DNA of 64,000 nucleotides from Vasconcelosia minhoensis LEGE 07310 (GCF_015207255.1 NZ_JADEXG010000006.1:1-64000), one strand, 5' to 3'; positions 54,401 to 63,499 are shown, counted from the stretch's first letter. Notes: generated by a model from the sequence alone, not told the origin. Numbers and translations: made by a program.

Positions 54401-54697
54401 CTCAACCTGACCCGGGCCAACCACGTCTTTCACTTCGACCGCTGGTGGAATCCGGCAGTGGAAAATCAGGCCACCGACCGGGTCTTTCGGATCGGCCAGA
54501 CCCGCAATGTGCAGGTGCATAAATTTGTCTGTACGGGAACGCTAGAAGAGCGCATCAACGACATGATCGAGGGCAAAAAAGCCCTGGCTGAACAGGTTGT
54601 GGGCGGCGGTGAGCAGTGGCTAACCGAGCTGGATACGGATCAGCTCCGCGATCTGCTGCTGCTCGACCGCAGTGCGGTGATTGACGACGCGGCCTGA
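51479..54697 (+). CDS. SNF2-family DEAD/DEAH-box helicase
   Basis: 1072 residues. N-terminal region of about 560 residues of unknown fold that is shared by bacterial SNF2 proteins (the SNF2_N-associated 'DUF3670/HepA-like' region is a guess), then the Swi2/Snf2 motor: Walker A ADDMGLGKTIQLIAFLL, DEAQ box VLDEAQNIKN, TGTPVENRLSELWSIMDFL, and C-terminal helicase motifs FSLKAGGVGLNLTRA-like (LSLKAGGVGLNLTRA) and ATDRVFRIGQTRNVQVHKFV. Likely works on RNA polymerase or DNA-bound protein complexes, as for HepA/RapA-type proteins. Start at ATG 51479, 51 bases after phoH. Confidence 0.9.
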   Translation: MAILHGSWRPDLQRFFLWGETWRRLDAEGMTEPVPTYPYQVSRDELADLIQAQQSLPEALDLGWLLDYLTVPQSSRSKRTGGTVVKAKTATHWQSLTVALPAQRSSDSVLPQHSAEASEPSAADSVLYPWQVEGLLLPPAAAMQLLNSLPLGLADSGSIIGAELRYWSHVTRWGLDLLVRAKFIPTVSADRKGAIAQWQILLDSAVDQTRLQQFSDRMPLTCRFYQTEALAKETSLAPWVNLPAAPQPLLRSFLETLVSHQVRTVAQSQPLPANATLSKDLPLREWVNALAAKNPHFEAPPAGLVRLNDALNTWTAPLQNVGDAVAAFRTCLALEPPPSGQLDWTLHYGLQATADESFRVDAATVWQHPVDRFCQRDRCIDSPQETLLAGLGRAARLYEPIKESLTTQSPESCTLDPIQAYQFIKATAWRLQDNGFGVILPSNLVDSNAEGNSRLGLQVSAAAPGRQQQRLGLQSLLKFNWKLSIGGQTVTQEEFNQLVTQGTPLVEINGQWVELRPQDVRAAKDFFAKRQAQNQLSVEDALRISTGDNQLIDKLPVVKFEASGQLEDLITTLTTGNQTLDPMTEPDGFHGQLRPYQARGVSWLAFLEQWGLGACLADDMGLGKTIQLIAFLLYLRQEKALDGPVLLVCPTSVLTNWDREVRRFGPELKTLVYHGDKRPRGATFAKAAAKANLIITSYTLVHRDLKDLKRVQWRGLVLDEAQNIKNADARQSQAVRQLEGDFRIALTGTPVENRLSELWSIMDFLNPGYLGPQNFFRRRFATPIERYGDTASLRTLRSLVQPFILRRLKTDRSIIQDLPEKQEMTVFCGLSAEQARLYQKLVEETLSTIDEAEGVQRRGLILGLLTKLKQICNHPAQFLKQDSLGKYRRSGKLQRLDEMLEEVIAEGDRALIFTQFAEWGKLLERHLEAHLKEEAMFLYGSTSKQNREAMVDRFQQDPNGPKLFILSLKAGGVGLNLTRANHVFHFDRWWNPAVENQATDRVFRIGQTRNVQVHKFVCTGTLEERINDMIEGKKALAEQVVGGGEQWLTELDTDQLRDLLLLDRSAVIDDAA

Positions 54698-55163
54698 TTT
54701 GACCCGCTTCAACAAATGTGACAGATCGCTTTGGCGGCGGCTAAATCACCTGCTTTTTTTCAAGTTTGAGGGCCACCTTCCGGCTTTAAATCAGGGCTAC
54801 AGAAAGCAGCATTTTCCTTATTCAGAAAGCTTTTTGAGCTGATTTTCCAAAGTTTTTTAGACAGATACTCTGGCGGTTTCCAGCCTTGTGCCAGTGAGAA
54901 ACCTGGAATAGCTGCTCGAACGTTTTTTTCGAACTGAGATTTGCTTATAGGTATCGATTAGACAGTCGTCAATCGAGCCCAAATCCGCATTTTCTGCGTC
55001 AGGAAATCAGTGCTTCTACGCTGAAGCCACTCTACGCAGCAGACTGTGTGATTGGACAGATAGTTAGCGATATCCTGAACATTCCTGTTTTCCTAGGTTC
55101 GGGACTGGGCACAATAACCCCAATTAGAAGTCTAATACCCCCTTGAAGCTATCCATAAACCCT
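54698..55163. other. non-coding gap upstream of sigC
   Basis: 466 bases without a supportable gene. It is poorer in GC than the flanks and holds several poly-T runs (54755, 54853, 54922) and a half-site resembling TAGGTAT at 54948. Probably contains the SNF2 gene terminator and the sigC promoter and leader; I cannot fix either. Confidence 0.6.
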
Positions 55164-56432
55164 ATGAAAGCGACGTCCTACTATCCCAGTGCCGAAGAAG
55201 ACAGCAGTGTCGCGTCTGCCGCCCTGACGGAAGCCGCCCATCAGCCTGGCGATGAGGATGGGGAACCCAGCGATTTTGAAATTCAATCGCTAATAGGTTC
55301 AGATGATGACTCAGACGGGTCCGACAGCTCCGAGGCAAAGCCAATCCCGCGCCAGACGACAGATTTGGTGCGGCTCTACCTCCAGGAAATTGGCCGGGTC
55401 AGCCTGCTGCAGCGAGACGAAGAAGTCGCTGAGGCGCAGTATGTGCAGCAGTACATTGAGCTACTCAACCGCCGTCAGACCGAAGCGGAAAAGGGGGGGA
55501 TTCTCCAGATCTATGTGCGCTTGCTTGATACCTGCGATCAGCTGACGGCTCAGCTTGGCCATCGGCCTTCCCTGGAGCGCTGGGCGCGGGTGGCTGAGGT
55601 TCCCATCGCTGAACTCAAGCCGATTCTGGCTCAGGGCAAGCGGGAATGGGCTGAGCTTACCGATCTTTCCGTGGCTGAGCTCGATCAGGCTAAGGCCAAC
55701 GGCCTGCGGGCGAAAGAGCATATGATCAAGGCTAACCTGCGGCTGGTGGTCTCAGTTGCCAAGAAATATCAGAATCGCGGCCTGGAGCTGCTGGACTTAA
55801 TTCAGGAAGGTACATTGGGCCTGGAGCGCGCCGTCGAAAAGTTCGACCCGACTAAGGGCTATCGCTTCAGCACCTATGCCTACTGGTGGATCCGCCAGGG
55901 GATTACCCGCGCGATCGCAACCCAGAGCCGCACCATCCGCCTGCCGGTGCACATTACCGAAAAGCTGAACAAAATCAAAAAAGCCCAGCGCAAGATTTCT
56001 CAGGAAAAAGGTCGCACCGCCAAGGTTGAAGATATTGCTCTAGAGCTGGACATGACCGTGCCCCAGGTGCGCGAAGTGCTGCTCAAGGTGCCCCGCTCCG
56101 TTTCGCTCGAAACTAAGGTGGGTCAGGATCGCGATACTGAGCTGGGCGACCTGCTGGAAACAGAGGCGGTTTCTCCCGAAGAAACGCTCATGCGCGAAGC
56201 GCTGAGTCGCGATCTGCACCAGCTGCTGACAGACTTGACGGACCGTGAACAGGAAGTAATCCGGCTGCGGTTTGGCCTGGGCGACGGCGTACCCTACTCT
56301 TTGGCAGAAATCGGTCGGGCATTGGACCTTTCACGCGAGCGAGTCCGCCAGATTGAATCCAAAGCGCTGCAAAAGCTGCGTCAGCCCAAGCGTCGCAACC
56401 GCGTTCGAGATTATCTAGAATCCTTGAATTAG
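55164..56432 (+). CDS. sigC: group 2 sigma-70 factor SigC
   Basis: 422 residues from ATG 55164 (a TTG at 55143 would add seven). Directs RNA polymerase to promoters used under stress or stationary growth. Acidic N-terminus (residues 1-65), then region 1.2 ([24 protein letters not shown]), region 2 ([67 protein letters not shown]), region 3, and region 4 with the DNA-binding helix-turn-helix ([28 protein letters not shown]). The RHEQ-like and insertion pattern fits SigC of Nostoc rather than SigA. Has no anti-sigma gene nearby. Confidence 0.9.
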   Translation: MKATSYYPSAEEDSSVASAALTEAAHQPGDEDGEPSDFEIQSLIGSDDDSDGSDSSEAKPIPRQTTDLVRLYLQEIGRVSLLQRDEEVAEAQYVQQYIELLNRRQTEAEKGGILQIYVRLLDTCDQLTAQLGHRPSLERWARVAEVPIAELKPILAQGKREWAELTDLSVAELDQAKANGLRAKEHMIKANLRLVVSVAKKYQNRGLELLDLIQEGTLGLERAVEKFDPTKGYRFSTYAYWWIRQGITRAIATQSRTIRLPVHITEKLNKIKKAQRKISQEKGRTAKVEDIALELDMTVPQVREVLLKVPRSVSLETKVGQDRDTELGDLLETEAVSPEETLMREALSRDLHQLLTDLTDREQEVIRLRFGLGDGVPYSLAEIGRALDLSRERVRQIESKALQKLRQPKRRNRVRDYLESLN

Positions 56433-56462
56433 GTTTCAGTCTGTCTTGACTTCAAAGCGATG

Positions 56463-56503
56463 AGCCGTCGTTGGTAGCGAGCTGCCTACAGACTCCGACG
56501 GCT
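56463..56503 (+). other. stem-loop after sigC
   Basis: AGCCGTCG and CGACGGCT form a perfect 8-base stem closing a 25-base loop in which GTAG and CTAC can also pair. It starts 30 bases after the sigC stop. There is no T tract, so it could protect the mRNA 3' end or form part of the mgtE leader. No sequence matching an M-box (Mg) riboswitch is evident to me. Confidence 0.4.
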
Positions 56504-56637
56504 GAATGCTCAATCGGCTTGCTTTAAAGTTTTGGTCAAGTTCTTGAGGTTTTGTCCCCTCTGAGTAGAGACTCTGCTATCTATAAGCCTGTCTGCCGAC
56601 TAGACTGGAAACGGACTGTGCTGATTAGGACTGAGCT

Positions 56638-58038
56638 TTGACCGATACGACTGAATCTGACATCGCCAGGCCCCAAACCTTCAATCGCAACGAGCTGCAA
56701 GAACTGGTGCGATCGCAGCTAGAAGCGATGCTGGAGCAAAATAATTTTCCAGGAGCCAAGGCGCTGCTGGTGCCGGTGCAGCCTGCCGATATTGCCGAGG
56801 CAATCGAAGGGCTGCCCGAAACGATGCAGGCGATGGCCTTTCGGCTGCTCTCCAAAGCCGAGGCGATTGAAGTTTACGAAAATCTGGACTCCAGCGTTCA
56901 GCAGGCGCTGATCGAAGAATTTAAGCGGCAGGAGTTGCAAGACATCGTCGAGCAGATGTCGCCCGATGACCGCGCCCGCCTGTTTGACGAACTGCCCGCC
57001 AAGGTGGTGCGGCGGCTGATTGAGCAGCTGAGCCCGCAGGAGCGCCGGGCCACCGCTCTGCTGCTAGGCTACGGGTCGGGCACCGCCGGGCGGGCGATGA
57101 CGCCCGAATATATTTCGCTTAAAGAGAACTGGACGGTTGAACGTGCCCTCACCCAGATCCGGGCGATGGCCAACGCCAGTGAAACCGTCTACTACCTCTA
57201 CGTCACCAATGCGGCCCGGCGGCTGACCGGCATTCTTTCGCTGCGGATGCTGGTGATTGGCCGACCAGACCAGACGATTGGCGAACTGATGACCCGCGAG
57301 GTAATTTCCGTCCAGACCGATACCGACCAGGAGGAAGTAGCCCGGCTGATTCAGCGGTATGACTTTTTGGCGGTGCCGGTGGTCGATACGGAAGAGCGGC
57401 TGGTGGGGATCATCACGGTCGATGACGTGATCGACATTTTAGAAGAAGAAGCGACTAAGGATATCTACGCTCTGGGCGGCGTCCAGTCGGGCGGCGACAA
57501 CTACTTTCAGACCAATTTGCTGGCCGTAGCGCGAAAGCGGGTGGTCTGGCTGTCGGTTTTGCTGGTGACGAATACGGTAACGGCGGCCATCATCAGCAGT
57601 CAGGAAGCGGTTTTGCAGCAGGTGGTGGTACTCGCAGCTTTTATTCCGCTGCTGATTGGCACCGGCGGCAACGTTGGCGCTCAGTCCTCAACTGTCGTCA
57701 TTCGCGGTTTGAATACGGCTGAGCTAAAGCTGCGCAATGCCCTTCAGGTGATTCGGCGAGAAGCGATCGCGGGTGCCTTCCTCGGCTTTATGCTGGGAGT
57801 AGTAGTCACGGTCTGGGCCTATTTTCTCCAGGGAAACCTAGCCGTGGCGGTTATTGTCGGCTCTAGCCTGGTGGCAATTTCGATCCTGGCCTCCAGCGCG
57901 GGAGCGGCCTTACCCTTCCTGTTTCAGACCATCGGCTTCGACCCGGCCCTGATGTCGGCCCCATTCATCACTACCGTCGTCGATGTTCTAGGCGTCCTGA
58001 TCTACCTAAATCTAGCCAAATACATTCTCGGCATCTAG
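56638..58038 (+). CDS. mgtE: magnesium transporter MgtE
   Basis: 466 residues, TTG start. N-terminal superhelical domain with repeated helices (about 15-140), two CBS domains (about 140-275, RAMTPEYISLKENWTVERALTQI and LMTREVISVQTDTDQEEVARLIQRYDFLAVPVVD), and five C-terminal membrane helices with PLLIGTGGNVGAQSSTVVIRG as the pore signature. Imports Mg2+, gated by the cytosolic sensor. Start codon TTG is chosen since the first ATG would remove the helical domain start. Confidence 0.95.
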   Translation: MTDTTESDIARPQTFNRNELQELVRSQLEAMLEQNNFPGAKALLVPVQPADIAEAIEGLPETMQAMAFRLLSKAEAIEVYENLDSSVQQALIEEFKRQELQDIVEQMSPDDRARLFDELPAKVVRRLIEQLSPQERRATALLLGYGSGTAGRAMTPEYISLKENWTVERALTQIRAMANASETVYYLYVTNAARRLTGILSLRMLVIGRPDQTIGELMTREVISVQTDTDQEEVARLIQRYDFLAVPVVDTEERLVGIITVDDVIDILEEEATKDIYALGGVQSGGDNYFQTNLLAVARKRVVWLSVLLVTNTVTAAIISSQEAVLQQVVVLAAFIPLLIGTGGNVGAQSSTVVIRGLNTAELKLRNALQVIRREAIAGAFLGFMLGVVVTVWAYFLQGNLAVAVIVGSSLVAISILASSAGAALPFLFQTIGFDPALMSAPFITTVVDVLGVLIYLNLAKYILGI

Positions 58039-58188
58039 AACAGCCCGATCGGCGATCCCCGATGAGCTGTTCATGGTTACAGCCAATACCGGATTGCCTT
58101 TAGAATGTAAAGTATCTAGGATGAAGGCGACGGCGAGCGGATAGCGACAACCCAACGGCTAAATCCGACGATCAGGGGTGGATAACAG

Positions 58189-59073
58189 GTGCTGCAAAAT
58201 TTCAAACAAGATTTGAAGAACGACCTGATTGCGGGTTTGCTAGTCATCATTCCGCTAGCAACCACAATCTGGCTGACGATTACGATCGCGACTTGGGTAA
58301 TCCGGTTTCTAACGAAGTTTCCCAAGCAGCTCAATCCGTTCACAGGTTTAAACCCCTTCTTTATCGCGCTGATCAACCTGGGGATTGGGTTTGCCGTACC
58401 GCTGCTGTCCATTCTGCTAATTGGCCTGATGGCGCGGAATATTGCCGGTCGCTGGCTGCTGGATCTGGGCGAGCGCATTTTGCAGTCGATTCCGCTGGCG
58501 GGCTCGGTCTACAAAACGCTGCAGCAGCTGCTGCAAACCGTCCTGCAAGATTCTAAAACCCGGTTTCGGCGGGTGATTTTGGTGGAATATCCGCGTCGGG
58601 GGCTATGGGCGATCGCGTTTGTCACCGGGGCCATGACTACCACCCAGCCCAACAAAATGCTGAGCGTTTTTATCCCTACCACGCCCAACCCGACCAGCGG
58701 CTGGTATGCGGTGATTCCCGAGAGCGATGTGATCAACCTGTCAATTTCGATTGAGGAAGCGTTCAAAGTACTACTTTCCGGCGGCATTGTTGGTCCCGAC
58801 CTCGCTTCAGCTATCCCAGCCGAGCGTATCCAAGCGGTTTTACACAGCGAAAATTCAGCGACTGAAGTCCATGAGCTAAATCTTGAGCTAGGTCCCGACT
58901 CTGTTGCTGATGCAGCTTTCAACCCTGAGCCAGACTCTGATACAGCATCTGAAGTTCACGAATTAGACGCTGAACTTGATTCCGATTTAGCAGCTGATTC
59001 AGCCTCACCGGCTCCGGCAGAGCCCGTCGCTAGCGCACAGACGGACAATAGGGTCCTAAAAGATCCCAGATAA
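58189..59073 (+). CDS. DUF502 family membrane protein with acidic C-terminal repeat
   Basis: 294 residues, GTG start. Residues 1-205 are the DUF502 family: two membrane helices (about 11-33 and 58-82), GERILQSIPLAGSVYKTLQQLLQTV and EYPRRGLWAIAFVTG. The C-terminal 85 residues are acidic and carry an imperfect internal duplication (EVHELNLELGPDSVADAA and EVHELDAELDSDLAADSA). Function unknown; membrane-associated. Confidence 0.85.
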   Translation: MLQNFKQDLKNDLIAGLLVIIPLATTIWLTITIATWVIRFLTKFPKQLNPFTGLNPFFIALINLGIGFAVPLLSILLIGLMARNIAGRWLLDLGERILQSIPLAGSVYKTLQQLLQTVLQDSKTRFRRVILVEYPRRGLWAIAFVTGAMTTTQPNKMLSVFIPTTPNPTSGWYAVIPESDVINLSISIEEAFKVLLSGGIVGPDLASAIPAERIQAVLHSENSATEVHELNLELGPDSVADAAFNPEPDSDTASEVHELDAELDSDLAADSASPAPAEPVASAQTDNRVLKDPR

Positions 59074-59147
59074 CCTGGCTCTGGCGTATGCTCTCGTTAC
59101 CCAAACCAGACTGCTAAGATAGCTAAGTTCTATCAGCCCCGAATTTT

Positions 59148-59849
59148 ATGGAGTCCCGCAGTATCGCTCGTGAACTCGCCCTGCTAGGGATGAGTCAGCT
59201 GTCTGATCATAGCCGGGCCGGCGGTGACCGGGAGCTGGAGAAAAATTTGGCGGTGCGATCGCAGACCCTGGACAAGCTGCTCAACGCGGCAATTCAAACC
59301 CTGAGCAGCGATGCTAAAGAAGCCCTAGAGGTTGCCTCTGGCGAACTTCAGCGCGGCAGTCGGCAGCTGTTAGAAAGCGAAACCCGCGCGAGTGAGGTCA
59401 GCAGTGCCCGAGCCATGGTAAACGAAGCGATTGAGCTGACACAGACCGCGATCAATCGCCTGGGGACGACTTTGGAACTGCCCGCGTTCATTCAGCTGGC
59501 TAACCAAACCGAAGTGCAGACCTATGCCCGCCAGCTACTGACCCACTGGAGCCAAAGCCTCAGCGAGATCGACGCCCAGCTGGATGCGGCCATGGTGGGC
59601 TGGAACGTGCGGCGGCTGGCTCGGATTGACCGCGACATGCTCCGCATTGCCACCATTGACATTCTCTACCTGGGCGTTCCCAAGCGCGTCGCCATTGACG
59701 AAGCAATCAAAATGGCGAAGCGGTACAGCGATGATGAGGGGTACCGATTTATCAATGGCGTTATGCGACGGCTGACCGAGCGGCTGGATGAACAGCGACG
59801 CGGTCTGGCGGCAGGCACAGCAGACAAGGCAGACAAGGTAAACTCTTAG
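59148..59849 (+). CDS. nusB: transcription antitermination factor NusB
   Basis: 233 residues, longer than E. coli NusB (about 140) as in cyanobacteria. The helical NusB core ends with IDRDMLRIATIDILYLGVPKRVAIDEAIKMAKRYSDDEGYRFINGVMRRL, the RNA-binding signature; the extra N-terminal half is helical. Helps rRNA transcription avoid early termination. Lies 54 bases before ftsY on the same strand. Confidence 0.94.
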   Translation: MESRSIARELALLGMSQLSDHSRAGGDRELEKNLAVRSQTLDKLLNAAIQTLSSDAKEALEVASGELQRGSRQLLESETRASEVSSARAMVNEAIELTQTAINRLGTTLELPAFIQLANQTEVQTYARQLLTHWSQSLSEIDAQLDAAMVGWNVRRLARIDRDMLRIATIDILYLGVPKRVAIDEAIKMAKRYSDDEGYRFINGVMRRLTERLDEQRRGLAAGTADKADKVNS

Positions 59850-59903
59850 GTAGCTTGGTCTAGCTCACCTTTGAGACCTATAAGTTAGCTTGGAAAATCG
59901 GCA

Positions 59904-61634
59904 ATGGCACCTTTCAACTGGTTTCGGCGTAAATATGAAGAACCTGCGGAACCGTCCCCTTCAAAAGCGCAGGAGACCTCAGAAAGGGCTGAAGCGGATG
60001 AATCTAGCCCGTCTGAGTCCGATCCAGCGGCTCTAAGCGCGGAGGAACGGCTCAAGTGGGCTAAAGCCGCCTACCAAAATATTCAGAAACGGCAGGCGGC
60101 TACCGCCGAACCGCAGGTCGTCCCAGAAGCTGACCCAGAGGCCGTTTCAGAAGCCACATCAGCCCCGGCAGCGTCCGCGGAAGCGATAGAAGCGCCTGCC
60201 GTGCAGACTGAAGCCGAATCTCCAGCGGCACCGCCCGAAGCGGCTGACGAAGCCGACCCCAGCGAGACGCCTGAGGTTGCTACAGCCGCCGAACCCGCGA
60301 TCGCGGATCAGTCGGCAATAGAAGAACCCGCGACAGAGCCCGCTGTAGCCGAAGCAGATGTAGCTGAAGCAAACAGGTCTGAGCCAGAGGAAATAACCCC
60401 TACCGCAGCAACCGTTACCGAAGCAGTTCCTGAAACAGCAGCAGCACCAGATGAATCGTCACAGGCAGAGCCAGCCAGCGCTGAAGCGGCTCCTCGCCCT
60501 TTCTGGGCGCAGGCCCAGGCCGAGCGTGAGGCGCGACTGGAGCGGCTAGAGGCGACCGCGATTGCCGAACCGGCACCCGAACCCGAGCCCGAACCGGAAC
60601 CGGCAGCAGCCCCCGTCCTCGACATAGACCTCGACGATGCCTTCCTCTGGTCGGCAGAAGTCCTCGCTGCTCAGGGTCGCAGACCCGACCAAATTTCCGT
60701 CGAAGAAATTACCTGGCTCAACAAGCTGCGCCAGGGATTGGACAAAACCCGCCGGGGTCTAGTCAACCAGCTGCGCTCAATCGTCGGCCAGGGACCGCTG
60801 AATGACGAAGCGGTGATGGAAATCGAGTCACTGCTGTTGCAGGCCGATGTCGGCGTCGCCGCTACAGACTATATTATTGAGTCTCTCCAAACGCAATTGC
60901 GCCAGGAGACGCTGCCGCCCGAGCAGGCCATCCAGTACCTCAAGTCGCTGCTACGCGACATGCTCGACGCGCCGCTGCAGGGCGAGCACAATCTTACCTT
61001 CACGCCTCAAAAAGACACCCTGAGCATCTGGCTGATGACCGGCGTCAACGGCGCAGGCAAAACCACGACGATTGGCAAGATTGCCCATATCGCTAAAAAA
61101 TCCGGCTTTAGCTGCCTGATTGCAGCGGCAGATACCTTCCGCGCGGCTGCGGTCGAGCAGGTCAAGGTCTGGGGTCAGCGCAGCGATGTGGAGGTGATTG
61201 CTAACCCTGGGAAGAACACCGACCCGGCAGCGGTGGTCTTTGATGCGATTAGTGCGGCGCGATCGCGCCAAACAGAGCTATTGCTAATCGACACCGCCGG
61301 GCGTTTGCAGAATAAAAAGAACCTAATGGACGAACTCTCCAAAGTTCGCCGCATTATTGACAAAAAGGCCCCCGATGCCGATGTCCAATCCCTGCTGGTG
61401 CTGGATGCCACCCTCGGACAGAACGGCCTGCGCCAGGCTCAGGTCTTTTCTGAGGCAGCCCAGCTCAGCGGCGTCGTCCTCACCAAGCTAGACGGCACCG
61501 CTCGCGGCGGCGTTGCCCTGGCGGTGGTGCAGCAGCTCGGCTTGCCCATCCGCTTTATTGGCGCGGGTGAGGGCATTGAGGATTTGCGTCCCTTCTCGAG
61601 CTACGAGTTTGTTGAAGCCTTGCTGAGCGGCTAG
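59904..61634 (+). CDS. ftsY: signal recognition particle receptor FtsY
   Basis: 576 residues. Receptor for SRP that brings membrane-protein ribosomes to the translocon. N-terminal acidic, Ala/Glu/Pro-rich low-complexity A domain (about residues 12-235), then the N domain and the G domain: MTGVNGAGKTTTIGKIAH (P-loop), DTAGRL and TKLDGTARGG, ending GEGIEDLRPFSSYEFVEALLSG. The acidic part is unusually long and repeats EAP/PEPEPEPE motifs. Confidence 0.95.
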   Translation: MAPFNWFRRKYEEPAEPSPSKAQETSERAEADESSPSESDPAALSAEERLKWAKAAYQNIQKRQAATAEPQVVPEADPEAVSEATSAPAASAEAIEAPAVQTEAESPAAPPEAADEADPSETPEVATAAEPAIADQSAIEEPATEPAVAEADVAEANRSEPEEITPTAATVTEAVPETAAAPDESSQAEPASAEAAPRPFWAQAQAEREARLERLEATAIAEPAPEPEPEPEPAAAPVLDIDLDDAFLWSAEVLAAQGRRPDQISVEEITWLNKLRQGLDKTRRGLVNQLRSIVGQGPLNDEAVMEIESLLLQADVGVAATDYIIESLQTQLRQETLPPEQAIQYLKSLLRDMLDAPLQGEHNLTFTPQKDTLSIWLMTGVNGAGKTTTIGKIAHIAKKSGFSCLIAAADTFRAAAVEQVKVWGQRSDVEVIANPGKNTDPAAVVFDAISAARSRQTELLLIDTAGRLQNKKNLMDELSKVRRIIDKKAPDADVQSLLVLDATLGQNGLRQAQVFSEAAQLSGVVLTKLDGTARGGVALAVVQQLGLPIRFIGAGEGIEDLRPFSSYEFVEALLSG

Positions 61635-61664
61635 CAGGCCGAGAACATAGGATCCTAATCTTCC

Positions 61665-62678
61665 ATGCAAACTCTATCTTCTTCTACTCAAAACTGTGAC
61701 CTGGTTGTGATCGGCGCTTCGGCAGGCGGAGTCGAAGCGTTACAGAAGCTGGTTGCCCTGCTGCCAGCCGACCTTCCGGCAGCGCTGTTTGTGGTAATTC
61801 ATATTCCAACCGAGCCGCCCAGTCAGCTGGGTCACATTCTCGACCGGGCAGGCCCGCTGACGGCTAAGACCGCAGAAGACGACGAGCCAATTCGGCTGGG
61901 GCATATCTACGTAGCTCCACCTGACTATCACCTGCTGGTTAAGCCAGGGCGCGTTTGTTTACATCGAGGCCCTCGGGAAAATCGCCATCGCCCGGCTATC
62001 GATCCGCTGTTTCGCTCAGCCGCGATCGCGTACCAGTCCCGAGTGATCGGCGTAGTGCTCACCGGGTATCTCGACGACGGCACCTCTGGGCTGCTGGCAG
62101 TCAAGCGCTGTGGCGGTACGGCTATTGTGCAAGACCCCGCAGACGCGCTCCATCCAGACATGCCGAAAAACGCGCTAGCAGCCGTTGAGGTGGACTATCA
62201 GCTGCCGCTATCCCGGCTAGGGAAAACCCTGACAGAACTGGTCCATAAACCCGCCCAGCCGATCTCGGAGATCCCCAGTGACATTATCACCGAAGCCAGA
62301 ATTGCCGAGCATACGATGAGCGATATTGCGAGCGAAAACCGGTTAGGGCATCTCGTACCCTATAGCTGTCCAGAATGTAACGGGCCACTGTGGCAAATTG
62401 ACACTGACAAAGTGCGTCGCTATCGTTGCCACATGGGTCACGGCTTTACCGCCAAAGCCTTAGCCGCTAGCCAAGATGCCGCTTTAGAACAGGCGCTTTG
62501 GGAGGCCATGCGGACGCTCGAAGAGCGGGCCATGCTATGCCATGCAATGGCCCGTGACGAAGAGAATCGAGGGCGACCGAGTGCATCGAAAACCTACCGA
62601 CAGCAAGCTGAAGAATCTAGCAGTCATGCCGAGGTCATTCGCGAACTGCTGCTGCAAGATAAGCCGCTGAATTTATGA
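61665..62678 (+). CDS. orphan CheB-type methylesterase with C-terminal zinc ribbon
   Basis: 337 residues. Methylesterase domain about residues 10-200 with the catalytic triad elements: Ser in VIGASAGGVEAL, His in VVIHIP and Asp in LTGYLDDGTSGL. There is no receiver domain. A zinc ribbon follows (SCPECNGPL...YRCHMGH, two Cys pairs or Cys-Cys-Cys-His), then a C-terminal helical part. Similar CheB-plus-zinc proteins exist in bacteria without chemotaxis operons; no che genes are nearby, so it may act on another ester or amide. Confidence 0.88.
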   Translation: MQTLSSSTQNCDLVVIGASAGGVEALQKLVALLPADLPAALFVVIHIPTEPPSQLGHILDRAGPLTAKTAEDDEPIRLGHIYVAPPDYHLLVKPGRVCLHRGPRENRHRPAIDPLFRSAAIAYQSRVIGVVLTGYLDDGTSGLLAVKRCGGTAIVQDPADALHPDMPKNALAAVEVDYQLPLSRLGKTLTELVHKPAQPISEIPSDIITEARIAEHTMSDIASENRLGHLVPYSCPECNGPLWQIDTDKVRRYRCHMGHGFTAKALAASQDAALEQALWEAMRTLEERAMLCHAMARDEENRGRPSASKTYRQQAEESSSHAEVIRELLLQDKPLNL

Positions 62679-62727
62679 AATCTATAGACAGGTGCTGCCC
62701 GCAGGCAGTGAACGGCTCAGAGCCTGC

Positions 62728-62997
62728 TCAAAAGACCTGATTCCATTCATAGACCGCATAGTCTGTCCAGATGCCGTTTTGCCAATAGGGGTCGGCTTCG
62801 ATCAGCTGCTGGACGGCTGCTTTATCCTCAGCCTGGTAGATCCCAAAGACCCTAGTATTGTCAACCGTCGGCCCTAGCGCTTGGAGAATGCCCCGGTCTT
62901 TTTGGGTTTTCAGCCCCTTTAGATGGGCTTCCCGGTAGGGCGTTCTTTTTTCTAGGGCATTGTCACAGTAGCTGCCCCACAGGACGTATTTTGGCAT
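62728..62997 (-). CDS. YciI-like protein
   Basis: 89 residues. YCII-related small beta-alpha domain: KYVLWGSYCDNALEKRTPYREAHLKGLK and GIYQAEDKAAVQQLIEADPYWQNGIW, with the conserved Asp-Pro/H motifs characteristic of the superfamily (ADPYWQNG). Function unknown. It follows allA on the same strand by 10 bases and so may belong to the same operon. Confidence 0.88.
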   Translation of the reverse strand: MPKYVLWGSYCDNALEKRTPYREAHLKGLKTQKDRGILQALGPTVDNTRVFGIYQAEDKAAVQQLIEADPYWQNGIWTDYAVYEWNQVF

Positions 62998-63007
62998 TGT
63001 CTTTCCG

Positions 63008-63499
63008 TTACAGGATTTGAAATTCTAACCCGTAGGTCTCTATCAAATCACAGGTTTGGTGATCGATGATATTCGTATCGCTGAGCTCCAGGTTATAAAA
63101 ACTGGCCGGTTCACCCTCAAAGTAGGGACCCGCATGCCAGGTGCCTAGCGCGAGCTTGACGAAGCAGTCGCCCGGAATTTGAAATATCTGAATATCCTCT
63201 GGTTCTGGCTGATCTGAGTCCTTGGGTGGAGCGACGGCAAGCCACCAGTGACGGCCTTTTAGCGATCCTAAGCACTGGGTACAGCGGCGGTGTCGGGTAA
63301 TCGTATGAAACCGCCGGCCATTCGGGCTTAGATGCATCAGATAAAAGCGGGGTGTCCCGGCCTCTAACCGGAGCTGGGCATCGTTGAGGTCGTACGATTT
63401 ACTGTCAGGCTGAGGCCAGATCACCTGGCCAAAGGGTTGAAAGTTCTCAGAAGTTATGGGTATGGCTGGCAGCGGCTTTAGCGTCGCAGTCTGACTCAT
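63008..63499 (-). CDS. allA: ureidoglycolate lyase (AllA family)
   Basis: 163 residues. Releases urea from ureidoglycolate, the last step of allantoin degradation. Family blocks are the N-terminal PITSENFQPFGQVI, HLSPNGRRFHTITRHRRCTQCLGSL and the C-terminal GDCFVKLALGTWHAGPYFEGEPASFYNLE with a conserved His/Glu pair. No allantoinase genes are in the window, but a xanthine dehydrogenase-type operon is at 30-34.6 kb and an aminotransferase of the ureidoglycine-glyoxylate group starts 138 bases away on the other strand. Confidence 0.85.
   Translation of the reverse strand: MSQTATLKPLPAIPITSENFQPFGQVIWPQPDSKSYDLNDAQLRLEAGTPRFYLMHLSPNGRRFHTITRHRRCTQCLGSLKGRHWWLAVAPPKDSDQPEPEDIQIFQIPGDCFVKLALGTWHAGPYFEGEPASFYNLELSDTNIIDHQTCDLIETYGLEFQIL

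Noticed and set aside
56433-56637. M-box magnesium riboswitch before mgtE
   Set aside because: One strong hairpin only; no recognisable conserved M-box core by eye.
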